64,000 nucleotides of DNA from Treponema_C sp050937815 (GTDB lineage: Bacteria > Spirochaetota > Spirochaetia > Treponematales > Treponemataceae), in the NCBI RefSeq assembly GCF_050937815.1, contig NZ_JACDIJ010000006.1, forward strand, positions 1-64,000, written 5' to 3'. The first letter of the stretch is position 1. The number at the start of each line of letters is the position of its first letter. Both the position numbers and the translations under genes were made by a program. This document shows, one piece after another, positions 52,241-61,504 of this stretch. The notes beneath the pieces are model-generated. The model saw only the letters and a program-made list of their open reading frames with translations. It did no database searches and was not told the DNA's origin.

Positions 52241-53676
52241 ATTGTTCGAGTAAATCACACATCTCTTTTGCAGATATTTCGGAAAAATTACCGGAATATG
52301 ACAAAGATACCGTTACAGAGCTTTTACAAAAAGAAGTTCAAAAAAACAATCGGAAAATAGTAGTCCTTGACGATGATCCGACGGGTGTTCAAACAGTCCA
52401 TGATGTTTCCGTATATACTCGTTGGGATAAAGAAAGTATTACGGCAGGATTTTTAGAAAAAAATCCGCTTTTTTATATTCTTACGAACTCTCGAAGCCTA
52501 TCAGCGCATGAAAGCGAAATTTTACACCGTGCCGTCACGCAAACAATCATCTCCGTATCTAAAGAATTAAAACGGGATTTTTTGCTCATAAGCCGCAGCG
52601 ATTCAACCTTACGGGGACATTATCCTCTGGAAACGGAGATAATGCGCGAAGTTTTCGAATCGAAATTGAAGCATAAAATAGACGGTGAAATTTTGTGTTT
52701 CTTTTTTAAGGAGGGCGGCCGTTTTACTATCGATAACACGCATTATGTTCAATACGGAGATAATTTGATTCCTGCAGGACAAACGGAATTTGCACAGGAT
52801 AAAACTTTCGGATACAGCGCCTCCGATTTATGTAACTATATTGAAGAAAAAACCAAAGGACGATGTAAAGCCTCCGATGTAGTTTCCATATCTTTGGCTG
52901 ATTTAAGAACACTGCAATTTGAAAAAATAGAAGCACAGTTAATGAGCGCACGGAATTTTCAAAGAATAGTTGTCAATGCTGTGGATGCTTTTGATGTAAA
53001 AGTTTTTTGTATAGCTGCATACCGTGCAATAGCTAAGGGTAAAAAATTCATTTTCAGGTCGGCGGCCGCACTGGTTAAAGAAATGGGCGGAATTGCGGAT
53101 CGCCCGTTATTAACGCGAAAAGAACTTAATATACAAGACGATAATTGTGCAGGTTTGATAATCGTCGGTTCTCATACACAAAAAACAACGGAACAGCTTT
53201 ATACCCTGCTTGATACGGGAAAGGTTACAGCCGTTCCTTTTGATTCCGACCTTGTGTTGAAAAAAGAATTGCTGCAAAAAGAAATAGAACGTGTAACAAA
53301 TGAAGTTGAAAAATCCATAAAGACGGGAATAAGCGCAGCTGTATTTACAAAACGGAAACTTTTATCGATTACAAACGATACCAAAGAAGCCGCGCTTCAG
53401 CGGTCGGTGGAGATTTCTCATGCATTACAAAGTATTGTATCGCATCTGAACGTAAAACCGGCTTTTATCATTGCGAAGGGAGGTATCACATCAAGCGATA
53501 TAGGAACAAAAGCGCTTGGAGTGCGGAAGGCAACCGTTCAGGGGCAGCTTTGTCCGGGAGTGCCCGTTTGGCAACTAGGTCCCGAATCGGTATTTCCCGG
53601 CATACCCTACGTTATTTTCCCCGGAAATGTAGGCGGAACAAACACTTTACAAGAAGCATACGAAAAACTCATGTAA
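52237..53676 (+). CDS. DUF1537 four-carbon acid sugar kinase
   Basis: A 479-residue kinase of the OtnK/DtnK family. The N-terminal motif is VVLDDDPTGVQTVHDV, then SRSDSTLRGHYPLET; the C-terminal nucleotide-binding motifs are AKGGITSSDIGTKALG and VPVWQLGPES with PYVIFPGNVGG. Characterised members phosphorylate 3-oxo-tetronate, D-threonate or D-erythronate at C4. Overlap of 4 nt with the preceding cyclase-family gene. No OtnC decarboxylase or OtnI isomerase accompanies it; pdxA at 3.7 kb is a possible downstream enzyme. Confidence 0.9.
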   Translation: MNCSSKSHISFADISEKLPEYDKDTVTELLQKEVQKNNRKIVVLDDDPTGVQTVHDVSVYTRWDKESITAGFLEKNPLFYILTNSRSLSAHESEILHRAVTQTIISVSKELKRDFLLISRSDSTLRGHYPLETEIMREVFESKLKHKIDGEILCFFFKEGGRFTIDNTHYVQYGDNLIPAGQTEFAQDKTFGYSASDLCNYIEEKTKGRCKASDVVSISLADLRTLQFEKIEAQLMSARNFQRIVVNAVDAFDVKVFCIAAYRAIAKGKKFIFRSAAALVKEMGGIADRPLLTRKELNIQDDNCAGLIIVGSHTQKTTEQLYTLLDTGKVTAVPFDSDLVLKKELLQKEIERVTNEVEKSIKTGISAAVFTKRKLLSITNDTKEAALQRSVEISHALQSIVSHLNVKPAFIIAKGGITSSDIGTKALGVRKATVQGQLCPGVPVWQLGPESVFPGIPYVIFPGNVGGTNTLQEAYEKLM

Positions 53677-53731
53677 GTGTTGAAAATATAAAAAAAATAC
53701 TATAACCTATTGCAAAGAGGATACGCATACC

Positions 53732-54619
53732 GTGAATGAAAAATCCGTTTTAACCGATATTGCATTACGGCAAAATCGATTGTCTGAAGTACAGAAGATG
53801 ATAGCATCTTATTATCTTGCAAATCCGCAAACGGTTGCTCAAATGACTCTAAAAAATATCGCACAAGAGCTGTTAATCAGCGAAACGGCTGTGATACGGT
53901 TTATAAATAAAATAGGTTACAAATCGTTTAAAGCTTTTCAAATCGCTGTTTTAAAGGATGCAAGTATTCTTGAAAATGCACATAAGGAAAATGCATTAAA
54001 AATAGAAGACGGATATTCCGAAATTAATTCACATGACGGAACAGCGGAGGTAAAAAAGAAAGTTATAGTATCGGCAATAAAAGCTATTGAGGCACTTCAT
54101 AAATTTGTTGACAATTCGCAAATAGAAAAGGTAAGTAATTCATTTTTACAGGCAGAGCATATTCTTTTATACGGTTCGGGCGGGTCAAGCAGTATTGCCA
54201 TGGATGCTCATCATAAATTTATGCGCTTAGGCTTACCGGTTATTTACGAAGAAAATTCCCATTTTGCCATTATCAGGTCTTCCCACTTAAAGAAAAAAGA
54301 CATTGTTGTATTGATTTCACATACGGGAGAAAGCAGGGAAGTTCTTGAGTGTGCAAAAAATGCCAAAATTAATAATGCCCTTATTGTGGGAATAACAAGT
54401 TACTCGCAATCTTCTCTTACAAAAGCTTCCGACATTACCTTACACAGTGCGACTAATACGTTACCTTACTATACGGATGCAATGGTATCAAGACTGCTGC
54501 AATTAATAATATTTGATATGATTTTCATAAACTGCACTTTATTACTCGGAACGAAAGGCAAAAATGCGGTCGAAACATCCAGACGTGCAATCAGATATGC
54601 AAAAAATAAACATAAATAA
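53732..54619 (+). CDS. MurR/RpiR family regulator (GTG start)
   Basis: A 295-residue regulator: an N-terminal helix-turn-helix of the RpiR type (about 1-78, NIAQELLISETAVIRFINKIGYKSFKAFQ) and a C-terminal SIS domain (about 125-265, LYGSGGSSSIAMDAH) that binds phosphosugars. GTG at 53732 has AGAGGA about ten bases upstream. Last gene of the plus-strand module, so it likely controls it in response to a phosphorylated intermediate. Confidence 0.9.
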   Translation: MNEKSVLTDIALRQNRLSEVQKMIASYYLANPQTVAQMTLKNIAQELLISETAVIRFINKIGYKSFKAFQIAVLKDASILENAHKENALKIEDGYSEINSHDGTAEVKKKVIVSAIKAIEALHKFVDNSQIEKVSNSFLQAEHILLYGSGGSSSIAMDAHHKFMRLGLPVIYEENSHFAIIRSSHLKKKDIVVLISHTGESREVLECAKNAKINNALIVGITSYSQSSLTKASDITLHSATNTLPYYTDAMVSRLLQLIIFDMIFINCTLLLGTKGKNAVETSRRAIRYAKNKHK

Positions 54620-54630
54620 AGTTTTTCTTT

Positions 54631-55407
54631 TTAACAGATGATTAAAGGAATATTATTTGCAGCAAAATAATCACGATATTCATCTTGTATACCGTCATCG
54701 GTAATTATTATATCAAACTCCGAAACTTCTGCAAAATAAGTAGAACGAACTCGTCCAAATTTGGAACTGTCCGCTACCAATATTTTTTGCTGCGCCGAAT
54801 TTATTACAGCTCTTTTTGTTGGAAGTTCATAATTATTTTCGCAAGTAACACCAAGATCCAAACTGATGCCGCTGGCTGCTATAAATGCTTTTGTTGCTCT
54901 GTTTCTGTTAATTAATGTAACAGCCTCCGGACACTCAAACATTTTAGAATTTTCATGAAAATATCCCCCGGCAAAAATAATCGTATTATCCGGTTTATTA
55001 CATACATGCATAAGTGCAGTAAGAGTATAACACAGAATTGTCAGTTTTAAATTATCCGATATATTACGGGCAATAAAGCCGCACGTAGATCCCGTATCAA
55101 GTATTATACTGTCATTATCAGTAATTAAACTCGCCGCTTTTTTCCCGATTCTTTCTTTTTCTTCGGTATGCACTTTTTCTGCAGAGGTTACGGAATAATC
55201 ATATATGTTATTTTGAATATTTTCTCCATTATATACGACAACACCGTTTACCAAGGACACAATTTTTTTATCTTCAAGAAATGAAATGTATTTTTTTGCT
55301 GTCGTGTAAGATATATTAAGATCATTTGCCAACTTATTTAATAAAAGAATTTTCTCTTTTTTTATTAACTCCAGCAAATTTTCTTTCTTATTATCGAATT
55401 TGCTCAA
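54631..55407 (-). CDS. DeoR/GlpR family regulator
   Basis: A 258-residue regulator with an N-terminal winged helix (LLNKLANDLNISYTTAKKYISFLEDKKIV) and a DeoR sensor domain (about 85-240, IILDTGSTCGFIARNI, IFAGG, ILVADSSKFG). Phosphosugars are usual effectors. It is transcribed in the same direction as the deoC-SDR-kinase-ABC operon, 180 nt beyond its end, and probably represses that operon. It converges on the RpiR gene with 11 nt between stops. Confidence 0.9.
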   Translation of the reverse strand: MSKFDNKKENLLELIKKEKILLLNKLANDLNISYTTAKKYISFLEDKKIVSLVNGVVVYNGENIQNNIYDYSVTSAEKVHTEEKERIGKKAASLITDNDSIILDTGSTCGFIARNISDNLKLTILCYTLTALMHVCNKPDNTIIFAGGYFHENSKMFECPEAVTLINRNRATKAFIAASGISLDLGVTCENNYELPTKRAVINSAQQKILVADSSKFGRVRSTYFAEVSEFDIIITDDGIQDEYRDYFAANNIPLIIC

Positions 55408-55544
55408 AACCGCTCCTCAATACTACATCATAATCATACTGAAAGATAATTTCAAGAATCTCTGTAAAATTTTAAATACGCTTTTATGCTACAAGCAATC
55501 GGTAAACCTTATTTACATTACACTATACCGCTTTTAAAGGAAGC

Positions 55545-55578
55545 AGGGAGTTTTGAATAAGAATTCTCAAAACTCCCT
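55545..55578 (-). terminator. hairpin after the RbsB-like gene
   Basis: AGGGAGTTTTGA (55545-55556) and TCAAAACTCCCT (55567-55578) form a perfect 12-bp stem with a 10-nt loop directly after the binding-protein stop. No U-run follows, so it may stabilise the 3' end rather than terminate by itself. Confidence 0.55.
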
Positions 55579-55586
55579 CTTAAAAT

Positions 55587-56525
55587 CTATTTCATTACGG
55601 CAAAAGAATTTTTTTCATCATAAAATGTTTTTGCATTCGCTTTATCTATAAGCTTTGTTCCTCCGTCAATATATTCGGGTACGTTCTTTTTATCTTTCAG
55701 CATAATGGCCGTTTCAATAGCTTTGCGTCCCAAAACGGCAGGATCATTCATAGCCGTACCGTCATAGCGTCCGTCGATAATCGCTTTAACAGCTTCCATT
55801 AGACCATCGACACCCACAACGTATACTTTTTTCTTTGCCTGCTCAAATACTTGTAAACCTCCGAGTGCCATATCGTCATTATGTGCATAAATAAGATCTA
55901 TGTCCGGATGCGCCTGTATTATATCTTGAGCGGCTTTGACCGCATTTGCGCGAATATAATTACAATAAGGCGATTGTATAACCGTTATGTTTTCTTTATC
56001 AACAACAGAATGAAAACCGTCTCGACGAGCCATCATAACCGAGCCGCCGGCATCTCCTTGCAATTCCAATATTTTCCCTTTTGCTTTACCTTTGCCGCCC
56101 AACAGTTTTACTGCCAATTCACCGGCCAGCTTTCCCATTGCTTGATTATCTCTTCCGATAAAACAATCAACTTTATCGTTTACAGGTCTATCAACTGTAA
56201 TAACGGGAATGCCGGCTTTTCTGGCTCTTTCCAAAGCCGGTTTTACACCATCGGGATCAACCGGATTAATAATTAATGCACTGACGCCTCGGTTTATTAA
56301 GTCCAAAATATCATTATTTTGTTTTTGGATATTATTTTGTGCATCCAAATAGATAAAATCGATATTATTTGCAGCGGCAGATGCTTTTGCTTCATCCATC
56401 AATGCTACATAAAAAGGCGAATCCAAAATACATTGAGAAAAACCGATGGATTCTTTTTTACCAGCTCCAAAGATTGACATCATAATCAGTACAGCAAACA
56501 ACAAAATCATACATTTCTTTTTCAT
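55587..56525 (-). CDS. RbsB-type sugar-binding protein
   Basis: A 312-residue periplasmic binding protein (type I fold, Peripla_BP_4). It has a signal peptide (about 1-21) with no lipobox Cys, then IGFSQCILDSPFYVALMDEAKA, LINPVDPDGVKPAL, YAHNDDMALGGLQ and VVGVDGLMEAV. These are typical ribose/AI-2/polyol-binding sequences. GGAGG lies five bases before the ATG at 56525. It is the last gene of the operon and is set apart from the permease by 176 nt with a hairpin, as expected for a product needed in excess. Confidence 0.92.
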   Translation of the reverse strand: MKKKCMILLFAVLIMMSIFGAGKKESIGFSQCILDSPFYVALMDEAKASAAANNIDFIYLDAQNNIQKQNNDILDLINRGVSALIINPVDPDGVKPALERARKAGIPVITVDRPVNDKVDCFIGRDNQAMGKLAGELAVKLLGGKGKAKGKILELQGDAGGSVMMARRDGFHSVVDKENITVIQSPYCNYIRANAVKAAQDIIQAHPDIDLIYAHNDDMALGGLQVFEQAKKKVYVVGVDGLMEAVKAIIDGRYDGTAMNDPAVLGRKAIETAIMLKDKKNVPEYIDGGTKLIDKANAKTFYDEKNSFAVMK

Positions 56526-56641
56526 ATAATCCTCCAAAAATATTTTCCGACTTTTTATAAAACCATACGATTTTATACGTTTACATTTCGCCTCCTAGTT
56601 TTAAAATTTTTGCAACCTTTCCACTATAATAAGTGTGAAAG

Positions 56642-56671
56642 CAAGATTCTTTTGCAACGCAAAATATCTTG
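56642..56671 (-). promoter_or_regulatory. intercistronic hairpin between permease and binding-protein genes
   Basis: CAAGAT-TC-TTTTGC, loop AAC, GCAAAA-T-ATCTTG (56642-56671) fold into a stem with a small internal loop. No U-run follows on the minus strand. It probably shields upstream or downstream mRNA and sets a higher level of binding protein. Confidence 0.5.
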
Positions 56672-56701
56672 ATAAACAGCAACCCTAAGCATTTTTCCAG
56701 C

Positions 56702-57661
56702 TCAGATTTTCTTTCTTGTTATAAAGTTATTTCCAATCAACGCGACAAGAATGATTAATCCTTTCACAATTTGCTGAAAATAAGAAGGAACACCCACAAG
56801 ATTTAAAATATTGGTAATAATACTTAAGAGAAAAACACCACCGAAAGTACCCCAAACTCCTCCGATTCCTCCTGATAAACTTGCTCCTCCTATAACGGTC
56901 GAAGCAATAGCATCGGTTTCTATACCGATTCCCGCGTTCGGTTGTCCGGTAGATAACCATGATGCAAGCATTACGCCGGCAAAAGCGGATAATAAGCCCG
57001 AAAAAATATATGCAATAGATTTATTTCTGTTTATCAAAATACCGGATAACCATGCGGCTGTATTATTTCCCCCAATAGCATAAAAACTTCTTCCTAGCGG
57101 TGTATATTTTAATAGAAAAGCTGCTATACAGGTTATAACGATCCAAACTATACCGCTGAACGGAATTATATCAAATAAAAATCCGCTACCCAAAAATCTG
57201 AAGGAATCACTTAATCCGAAAACGGGTTTTCCGTTTGTTAAAAGTAAAGCAACCCCTCTCAAACTGATCATCATTGCCATAGACGCAATATAATCGGGCA
57301 GTTTAAATCGAGTCACAATAGAACCTGTCAAAAAGCCGATAAATGCTCCCAATGCAATTGCGGCACTCATTGATACAAAGGTTGAACACCCCAAATTCTT
57401 GGCCAGAATTGAAGAAATCATTCCTGCAAGAGCCACATTCGATCCGACGGAAAGGTCAATTCCTCCCGTTATAATTACAAATGTCATACCTAAGGCAACA
57501 ATACCTCCGACAGCCGATTGCTGCAATAAATTAAAGAAATTTTGCCATGTTAAAAATCTTGGGCTTAAAATAACGGCAATAAGTACAAAAAATAATAAAA
57601 GTATAAAAAGATTATATTTTTTTATAAATTCAAATAGATTAATTTTTTTTATGGCATCCAT
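56702..57661 (-). CDS. RbsC-type sugar ABC permease
   Basis: A 319-residue polytopic permease with the signature GMTFVIITGGIDLSVGSNVALAG and a late GTFGGVFLLSIITNILNL. About eight to ten helices. The start at 57661 is set by GGGAGG seven bases upstream, 2 nt from the end of the ATPase gene; a longer frame overlaps that gene. It works as a homodimer with the RbsA-type ATPase. Confidence 0.93.
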   Translation of the reverse strand: MDAIKKINLFEFIKKYNLFILLLFFVLIAVILSPRFLTWQNFFNLLQQSAVGGIVALGMTFVIITGGIDLSVGSNVALAGMISSILAKNLGCSTFVSMSAAIALGAFIGFLTGSIVTRFKLPDYIASMAMMISLRGVALLLTNGKPVFGLSDSFRFLGSGFLFDIIPFSGIVWIVITCIAAFLLKYTPLGRSFYAIGGNNTAAWLSGILINRNKSIAYIFSGLLSAFAGVMLASWLSTGQPNAGIGIETDAIASTVIGGASLSGGIGGVWGTFGGVFLLSIITNILNLVGVPSYFQQIVKGLIILVALIGNNFITRKKI

Positions 57662-57662
57662 G

Positions 57663-59156
57663 TTATATCCTCCCGGTAATTGCACATTCTTGTATTTTTG
57701 TCGCATCCAATTCATGGTCATCAAAGGTTTTTACGAGTTTTCCTTCATACATAACACTTATCGCAGAAGCGACCGATAACAATTCGTTCAGTTCAGACGA
57801 AACAATAATTATCGTTTTCCCCTTATCTGCAAGATCTTCGAGTATTTCATATATTTCCGCCTTGGCTCCTATATCTATGCCCTGTGTCGGCTCATCAACA
57901 AGTAAAAGATTGCACTGCTTTATAAGCCATTTTGAAAGAACAACTTTTTGTTGATTACCTCCTGAGAGTGTAGAAACCTCATTATTAATACCCGGTGTTT
58001 TTATTGAAAGTTTTTTTATATATTTTTCAGTTGCTGCATAGATTTTTCCGTATTGAATAACCCCAAATCGTAAAAAATTCTTTATTCCGGCTAACGATGA
58101 ATTTTCCCACACAGGCAATCCTAAAACAAGTCCTTGTTTTTTTCTGTTTTCAGGAACCAAACCCATTTCTTTTTTTATCGCATTATACGGATTCTTATTA
58201 TTGATTTTTTTATTTTCATATATTATTTCTCCGGACAAAACCGGGTCGATACCGAAAATTGAATTTAACACTTCCGTTCTCCCCGAACCGACTAAACCAT
58301 AAATACCATGGATCTCCGATTTTTTAATTTTTAAATTAACTTCCGTAATTGATTTTGTTGTTACATTGCATAATTCCAAAATTGTTTCTGTGGTTTGCTT
58401 TTTTTGTTTTCGGAAAAAAGATTTAACTTCATGGCCTATCATTAATCTTACAATTTCTTCTTGCGTTATTTCCTGCATAGATATTGTAGCAATATGATTT
58501 CCATCCAAAAGAATTGTCACGGAATCTCCCACATCAAACAATTCTTCAAGCCGATGAGAAATATAAATAATGGTTATCTCTTTTTGTTTTAAGGCTTCGA
58601 TAATTCGTAATAAAGATGTGTATTCATCCTTGGAAAGGGTTGCAGAAGGTTCGTCCATAACTATTATTTTTGCATCTCTTGCCACAGCCTTAAGTATTTC
58701 AACAAGTTGCCTGTGTCCGATTGTCAAATCGCCGGCCAAACTTGCAGGTGAAATAGTAATATTAAATTCTCGTAATAATTCTAATGTTTTATCATTCATT
58801 TTTTTCCAGTCGAGGAATTTACCTGTTGTTACATTCGCATAATTATTAAGAAAGATATTTTCTGCTACAGTTAAAGAATCTATAAGAGATAATTCTTGAT
58901 ATATTACTGCAATGCCGGCTTCTATCGCAATTTGAGTATTAAGTACTTCTATTTCTCTATCGTTTAAAAAAATCCGTCCTGCATCGCGTTGATAAGCACC
59001 GGATAAAATTTTCATTAATGTAGATTTCCCGGCACCGTTTGCACCAATTAAGCACCTCACTTCTCCGCGCTTTACTGAAAAATCTACATTTGATAGAGCT
59101 TTTACCCCTGGGAATGATTTTGAAATACCTTCCATTCTGAGAATTTTATTTTCCAT
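57663..59156 (-). CDS. RbsA-type double ATPase of a sugar importer
   Basis: A 497-residue protein with two ABC cassettes. The first has Walker A GANGAGKST, LTIGHRQLVE signature region and Walker B IIVMDEPSATL. The second has the usual degenerate Walker A GLVGSGRTE, signature LSGGNQQKVVL and LLVDEPTQGIDIG. AAAGGGA lies before the ATG; the gene overlaps the kinase by 11 nt. Confidence 0.94.
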   Translation of the reverse strand: MENKILRMEGISKSFPGVKALSNVDFSVKRGEVRCLIGANGAGKSTLMKILSGAYQRDAGRIFLNDREIEVLNTQIAIEAGIAVIYQELSLIDSLTVAENIFLNNYANVTTGKFLDWKKMNDKTLELLREFNITISPASLAGDLTIGHRQLVEILKAVARDAKIIVMDEPSATLSKDEYTSLLRIIEALKQKEITIIYISHRLEELFDVGDSVTILLDGNHIATISMQEITQEEIVRLMIGHEVKSFFRKQKKQTTETILELCNVTTKSITEVNLKIKKSEIHGIYGLVGSGRTEVLNSIFGIDPVLSGEIIYENKKINNKNPYNAIKKEMGLVPENRKKQGLVLGLPVWENSSLAGIKNFLRFGVIQYGKIYAATEKYIKKLSIKTPGINNEVSTLSGGNQQKVVLSKWLIKQCNLLLVDEPTQGIDIGAKAEIYEILEDLADKGKTIIIVSSELNELLSVASAISVMYEGKLVKTFDDHELDATKIQECAITGRI

Positions 59157-60675
59157 AGGAATCCCTTTTTTCAGCTTTTTCCTGTATTTCTTTCATACAA
59201 TAGAATATGTATTGGTTAAAAATGTTCTCATATTCAGCAGCACAACAGCTGTCCGGTTCTATGCAGGAAAGCTCTCGTATCATCATTTGTGCAGCACTAC
59301 TATAGTTTTTATAAATTTTTTCTGAGAGGGCCGATACTAAGGCACAGCCCATCATACCTGCATAAGAGCTTGAGCTGACTAAAGAAATAGGTTTTTGACA
59401 TATATTGGCAATTATATTAAGCCAAACAGGATCTTTTGTTACACCGCCGCATGCTACAATTTTTTGTATATCTATTCCGCCTTTATATATAGTTTCTATA
59501 ATATTTTTTGTACCGTATCCGACGGCTTCCATCAGGGCTCTGTATATGTCACCACGTGTATGTCCTAAACGTAATCCTCTGATTTGTCCCGATACATAGG
59601 GATTTTTATACGGTGTTCTGTTTCCCTGGAAAAAATCAACTGCAATAAGTCCCCTTGCTCCAATACCCGAACTTTCTGCTTCTTTTGCAAGTTTTTCTAT
59701 CTCAAGCTTTGAACCGTTAGCTACTAAATCTCTAAACCATTTTATAATGGAACCCGCAGATATTTGACCGCCTTCTATTACATATAAATCATTAATAAGA
59801 GCATTATAATAAGGCCCCCAAATTCCCGGCATCTTTATTTCTTTTTTTGAAAAACACAAGTGTACAAAACTGGTGCCAAGTATAGTGGCTAGAGAATTTT
59901 CGTTTATAACTCCTAAGCCCAGCATTCCCAAATAAGCGTCTATTCCGCCTTCATAAACGGGAATTCCTTCAGGAAGATTTATTTCTTTTGCAGCCTTTTT
60001 TGAAACATACCCGACAATTGAACCGACCGGACAAATTTCAGTTATTATTTTTTGCTGATAATCGGATAACCCTATTGATTCAAAGAAACTTTCTTGCCAT
60101 CCGCCAAGTTTTGAAACATAATGACCTTTACATGTTGCATTGCATTCGGATGCGATGAGTTTGTCAGTTAAAAGATAATTTATCCAATCAAGCTGCTCTA
60201 CAAATTTCCAAGTTTTTTCATAAACGGCCGGATTATTTTTTTTCATCCAAAGAACTTTAGGTATTAACCATTCTGCAGAAGTTTCTCCCCCGCAAGATTC
60301 CAAAACCTTATGTTTAGTTGCATTAATATTATCTGTTTCTTCTGAAGAACGACAATCCATCCACATTATAGCATTCATTAAAGGTTTTCCTGTTTTATCA
60401 ACGGGAACAATTGTACTCGATGTAGCACAAATGCAAATAGACGTTATATTGTTTTTTTGATTCTCATTTAATTGTCGACGGGCATTCTTTTGTGCCCGAA
60501 TGAACGCGGAATACCAATCTGAAGGCTTTTGCTCAACAAAACCGGGTTTTGAATACAATAAAGGATATGCTTCCTCAGCTGCACAAATAAGTGTTCCTTT
60601 GTTATCAATAAAACCGACTCTTACGCCTTGTGTACCGAAATCTGCACATAAAAAAATCTTTGAATTATTCATCAT
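59146..60675 (-). CDS. FGGY family carbohydrate kinase
   Basis: A 509-residue sugar kinase of the xylulokinase/LsrK-like branch. The N-terminal phosphate loop is FLCADFGTQGVRVG; IMWMDCRSSEET and the C-terminal VACGGVTKDPVWLNIIANI (adenosine motif) follow. It phosphorylates an imported sugar, polyol or deoxysugar. The start at 60675 follows GGGAGAG; the longer frame has no ribosome site. It is between the SDR gene and the importer. Confidence 0.9.
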   Translation of the reverse strand: MMNNSKIFLCADFGTQGVRVGFIDNKGTLICAAEEAYPLLYSKPGFVEQKPSDWYSAFIRAQKNARRQLNENQKNNITSICICATSSTIVPVDKTGKPLMNAIMWMDCRSSEETDNINATKHKVLESCGGETSAEWLIPKVLWMKKNNPAVYEKTWKFVEQLDWINYLLTDKLIASECNATCKGHYVSKLGGWQESFFESIGLSDYQQKIITEICPVGSIVGYVSKKAAKEINLPEGIPVYEGGIDAYLGMLGLGVINENSLATILGTSFVHLCFSKKEIKMPGIWGPYYNALINDLYVIEGGQISAGSIIKWFRDLVANGSKLEIEKLAKEAESSGIGARGLIAVDFFQGNRTPYKNPYVSGQIRGLRLGHTRGDIYRALMEAVGYGTKNIIETIYKGGIDIQKIVACGGVTKDPVWLNIIANICQKPISLVSSSSYAGMMGCALVSALSEKIYKNYSSAAQMMIRELSCIEPDSCCAAEYENIFNQYIFYCMKEIQEKAEKRDSYGK

Positions 60676-60720
60676 ATACTCTGACTCTCCCTTTAGAGAT
60701 TGCAGAACAATAGACACGTT

Positions 60721-61473
60721 TTAATCCATGTAATAGCCGCCGTTAATGTTGATAGTTTCTCCTGTTATAAATCCGGCTTCATCAGATGCTAAAAAACACA
60801 TTAAGGACGCCATATCACCTTCGGTTCCAAGCCGGCCTAAGGGTATTTTTGCTGCCATAGCAGCTTTTTTTTCTTCAGTCCAATAACTCATCATTTCAGT
60901 CATAACTGCATGGGGAGCTATGCCGTTACATGTTATTCCGTGAGGGCCTAATTGACGTGCAACAGAACGGGTTATCGTTAGAAGCGCCCCTTTCGATGCG
61001 CCGTAAACAAAGGTAGTTGAATTATCACCGTTTTTACCTGTAATAGATGAAACATTAATAATGCGTCCGTATTTTTGTTTTTTCATAATAGGTGTTACAG
61101 CTCGAATTGCATACAAAACACCTTTAACATTTATATCTAAGGTTTTTTCTATTATTTCATCAGTTGTTTCTTCAATAGCAGCCGTTAACAATAAACCTGC
61201 ATTGTTAATAAGAATATCTATTTTTTTAAAGGCTTTTACCGTTTCATTTATAAGATTATCGACTTGATTCCGCTTTGATATATCACAAACAACAGGAATA
61301 AAACTATATCCTGCGTTTCTAAATTCATCGGCTGTTTTATCTATTGCATTTTGATCTATATCTGTTAATACAATCGAAGCGCCTTCTTCGGCCATTTGTC
61401 GTGCAGTTTCTTTTCCCATTCCCCGCGCAGAACCGGTAATAACGGCGACTTTACCTTCAAACCTGTTTTTCAT
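60721..61473 (-). CDS. SDR family NAD(P)-dependent oxidoreductase
   Basis: A 250-residue classical short-chain dehydrogenase. TGSARGMG (14-20) binds the cofactor; the NNAG motif is at 90-93; the active site is Ser142/143, Tyr157 and Lys161 (YGASK). It presumably interconverts a hydroxyl and a keto group on the sugar handled by this operon. Asp38 at the end of strand 2 favours NAD over NADP. AGGAGG lies six bases before the ATG. Confidence 0.92.
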   Translation of the reverse strand: MKNRFEGKVAVITGSARGMGKETARQMAEEGASIVLTDIDQNAIDKTADEFRNAGYSFIPVVCDISKRNQVDNLINETVKAFKKIDILINNAGLLLTAAIEETTDEIIEKTLDINVKGVLYAIRAVTPIMKKQKYGRIINVSSITGKNGDNSTTFVYGASKGALLTITRSVARQLGPHGITCNGIAPHAVMTEMMSYWTEEKKAAMAAKIPLGRLGTEGDMASLMCFLASDEAGFITGETININGGYYMD

Positions 61474-61504
61474 TATTTACCTCCTCTCAATCTATGGTTA
61501 TTTA

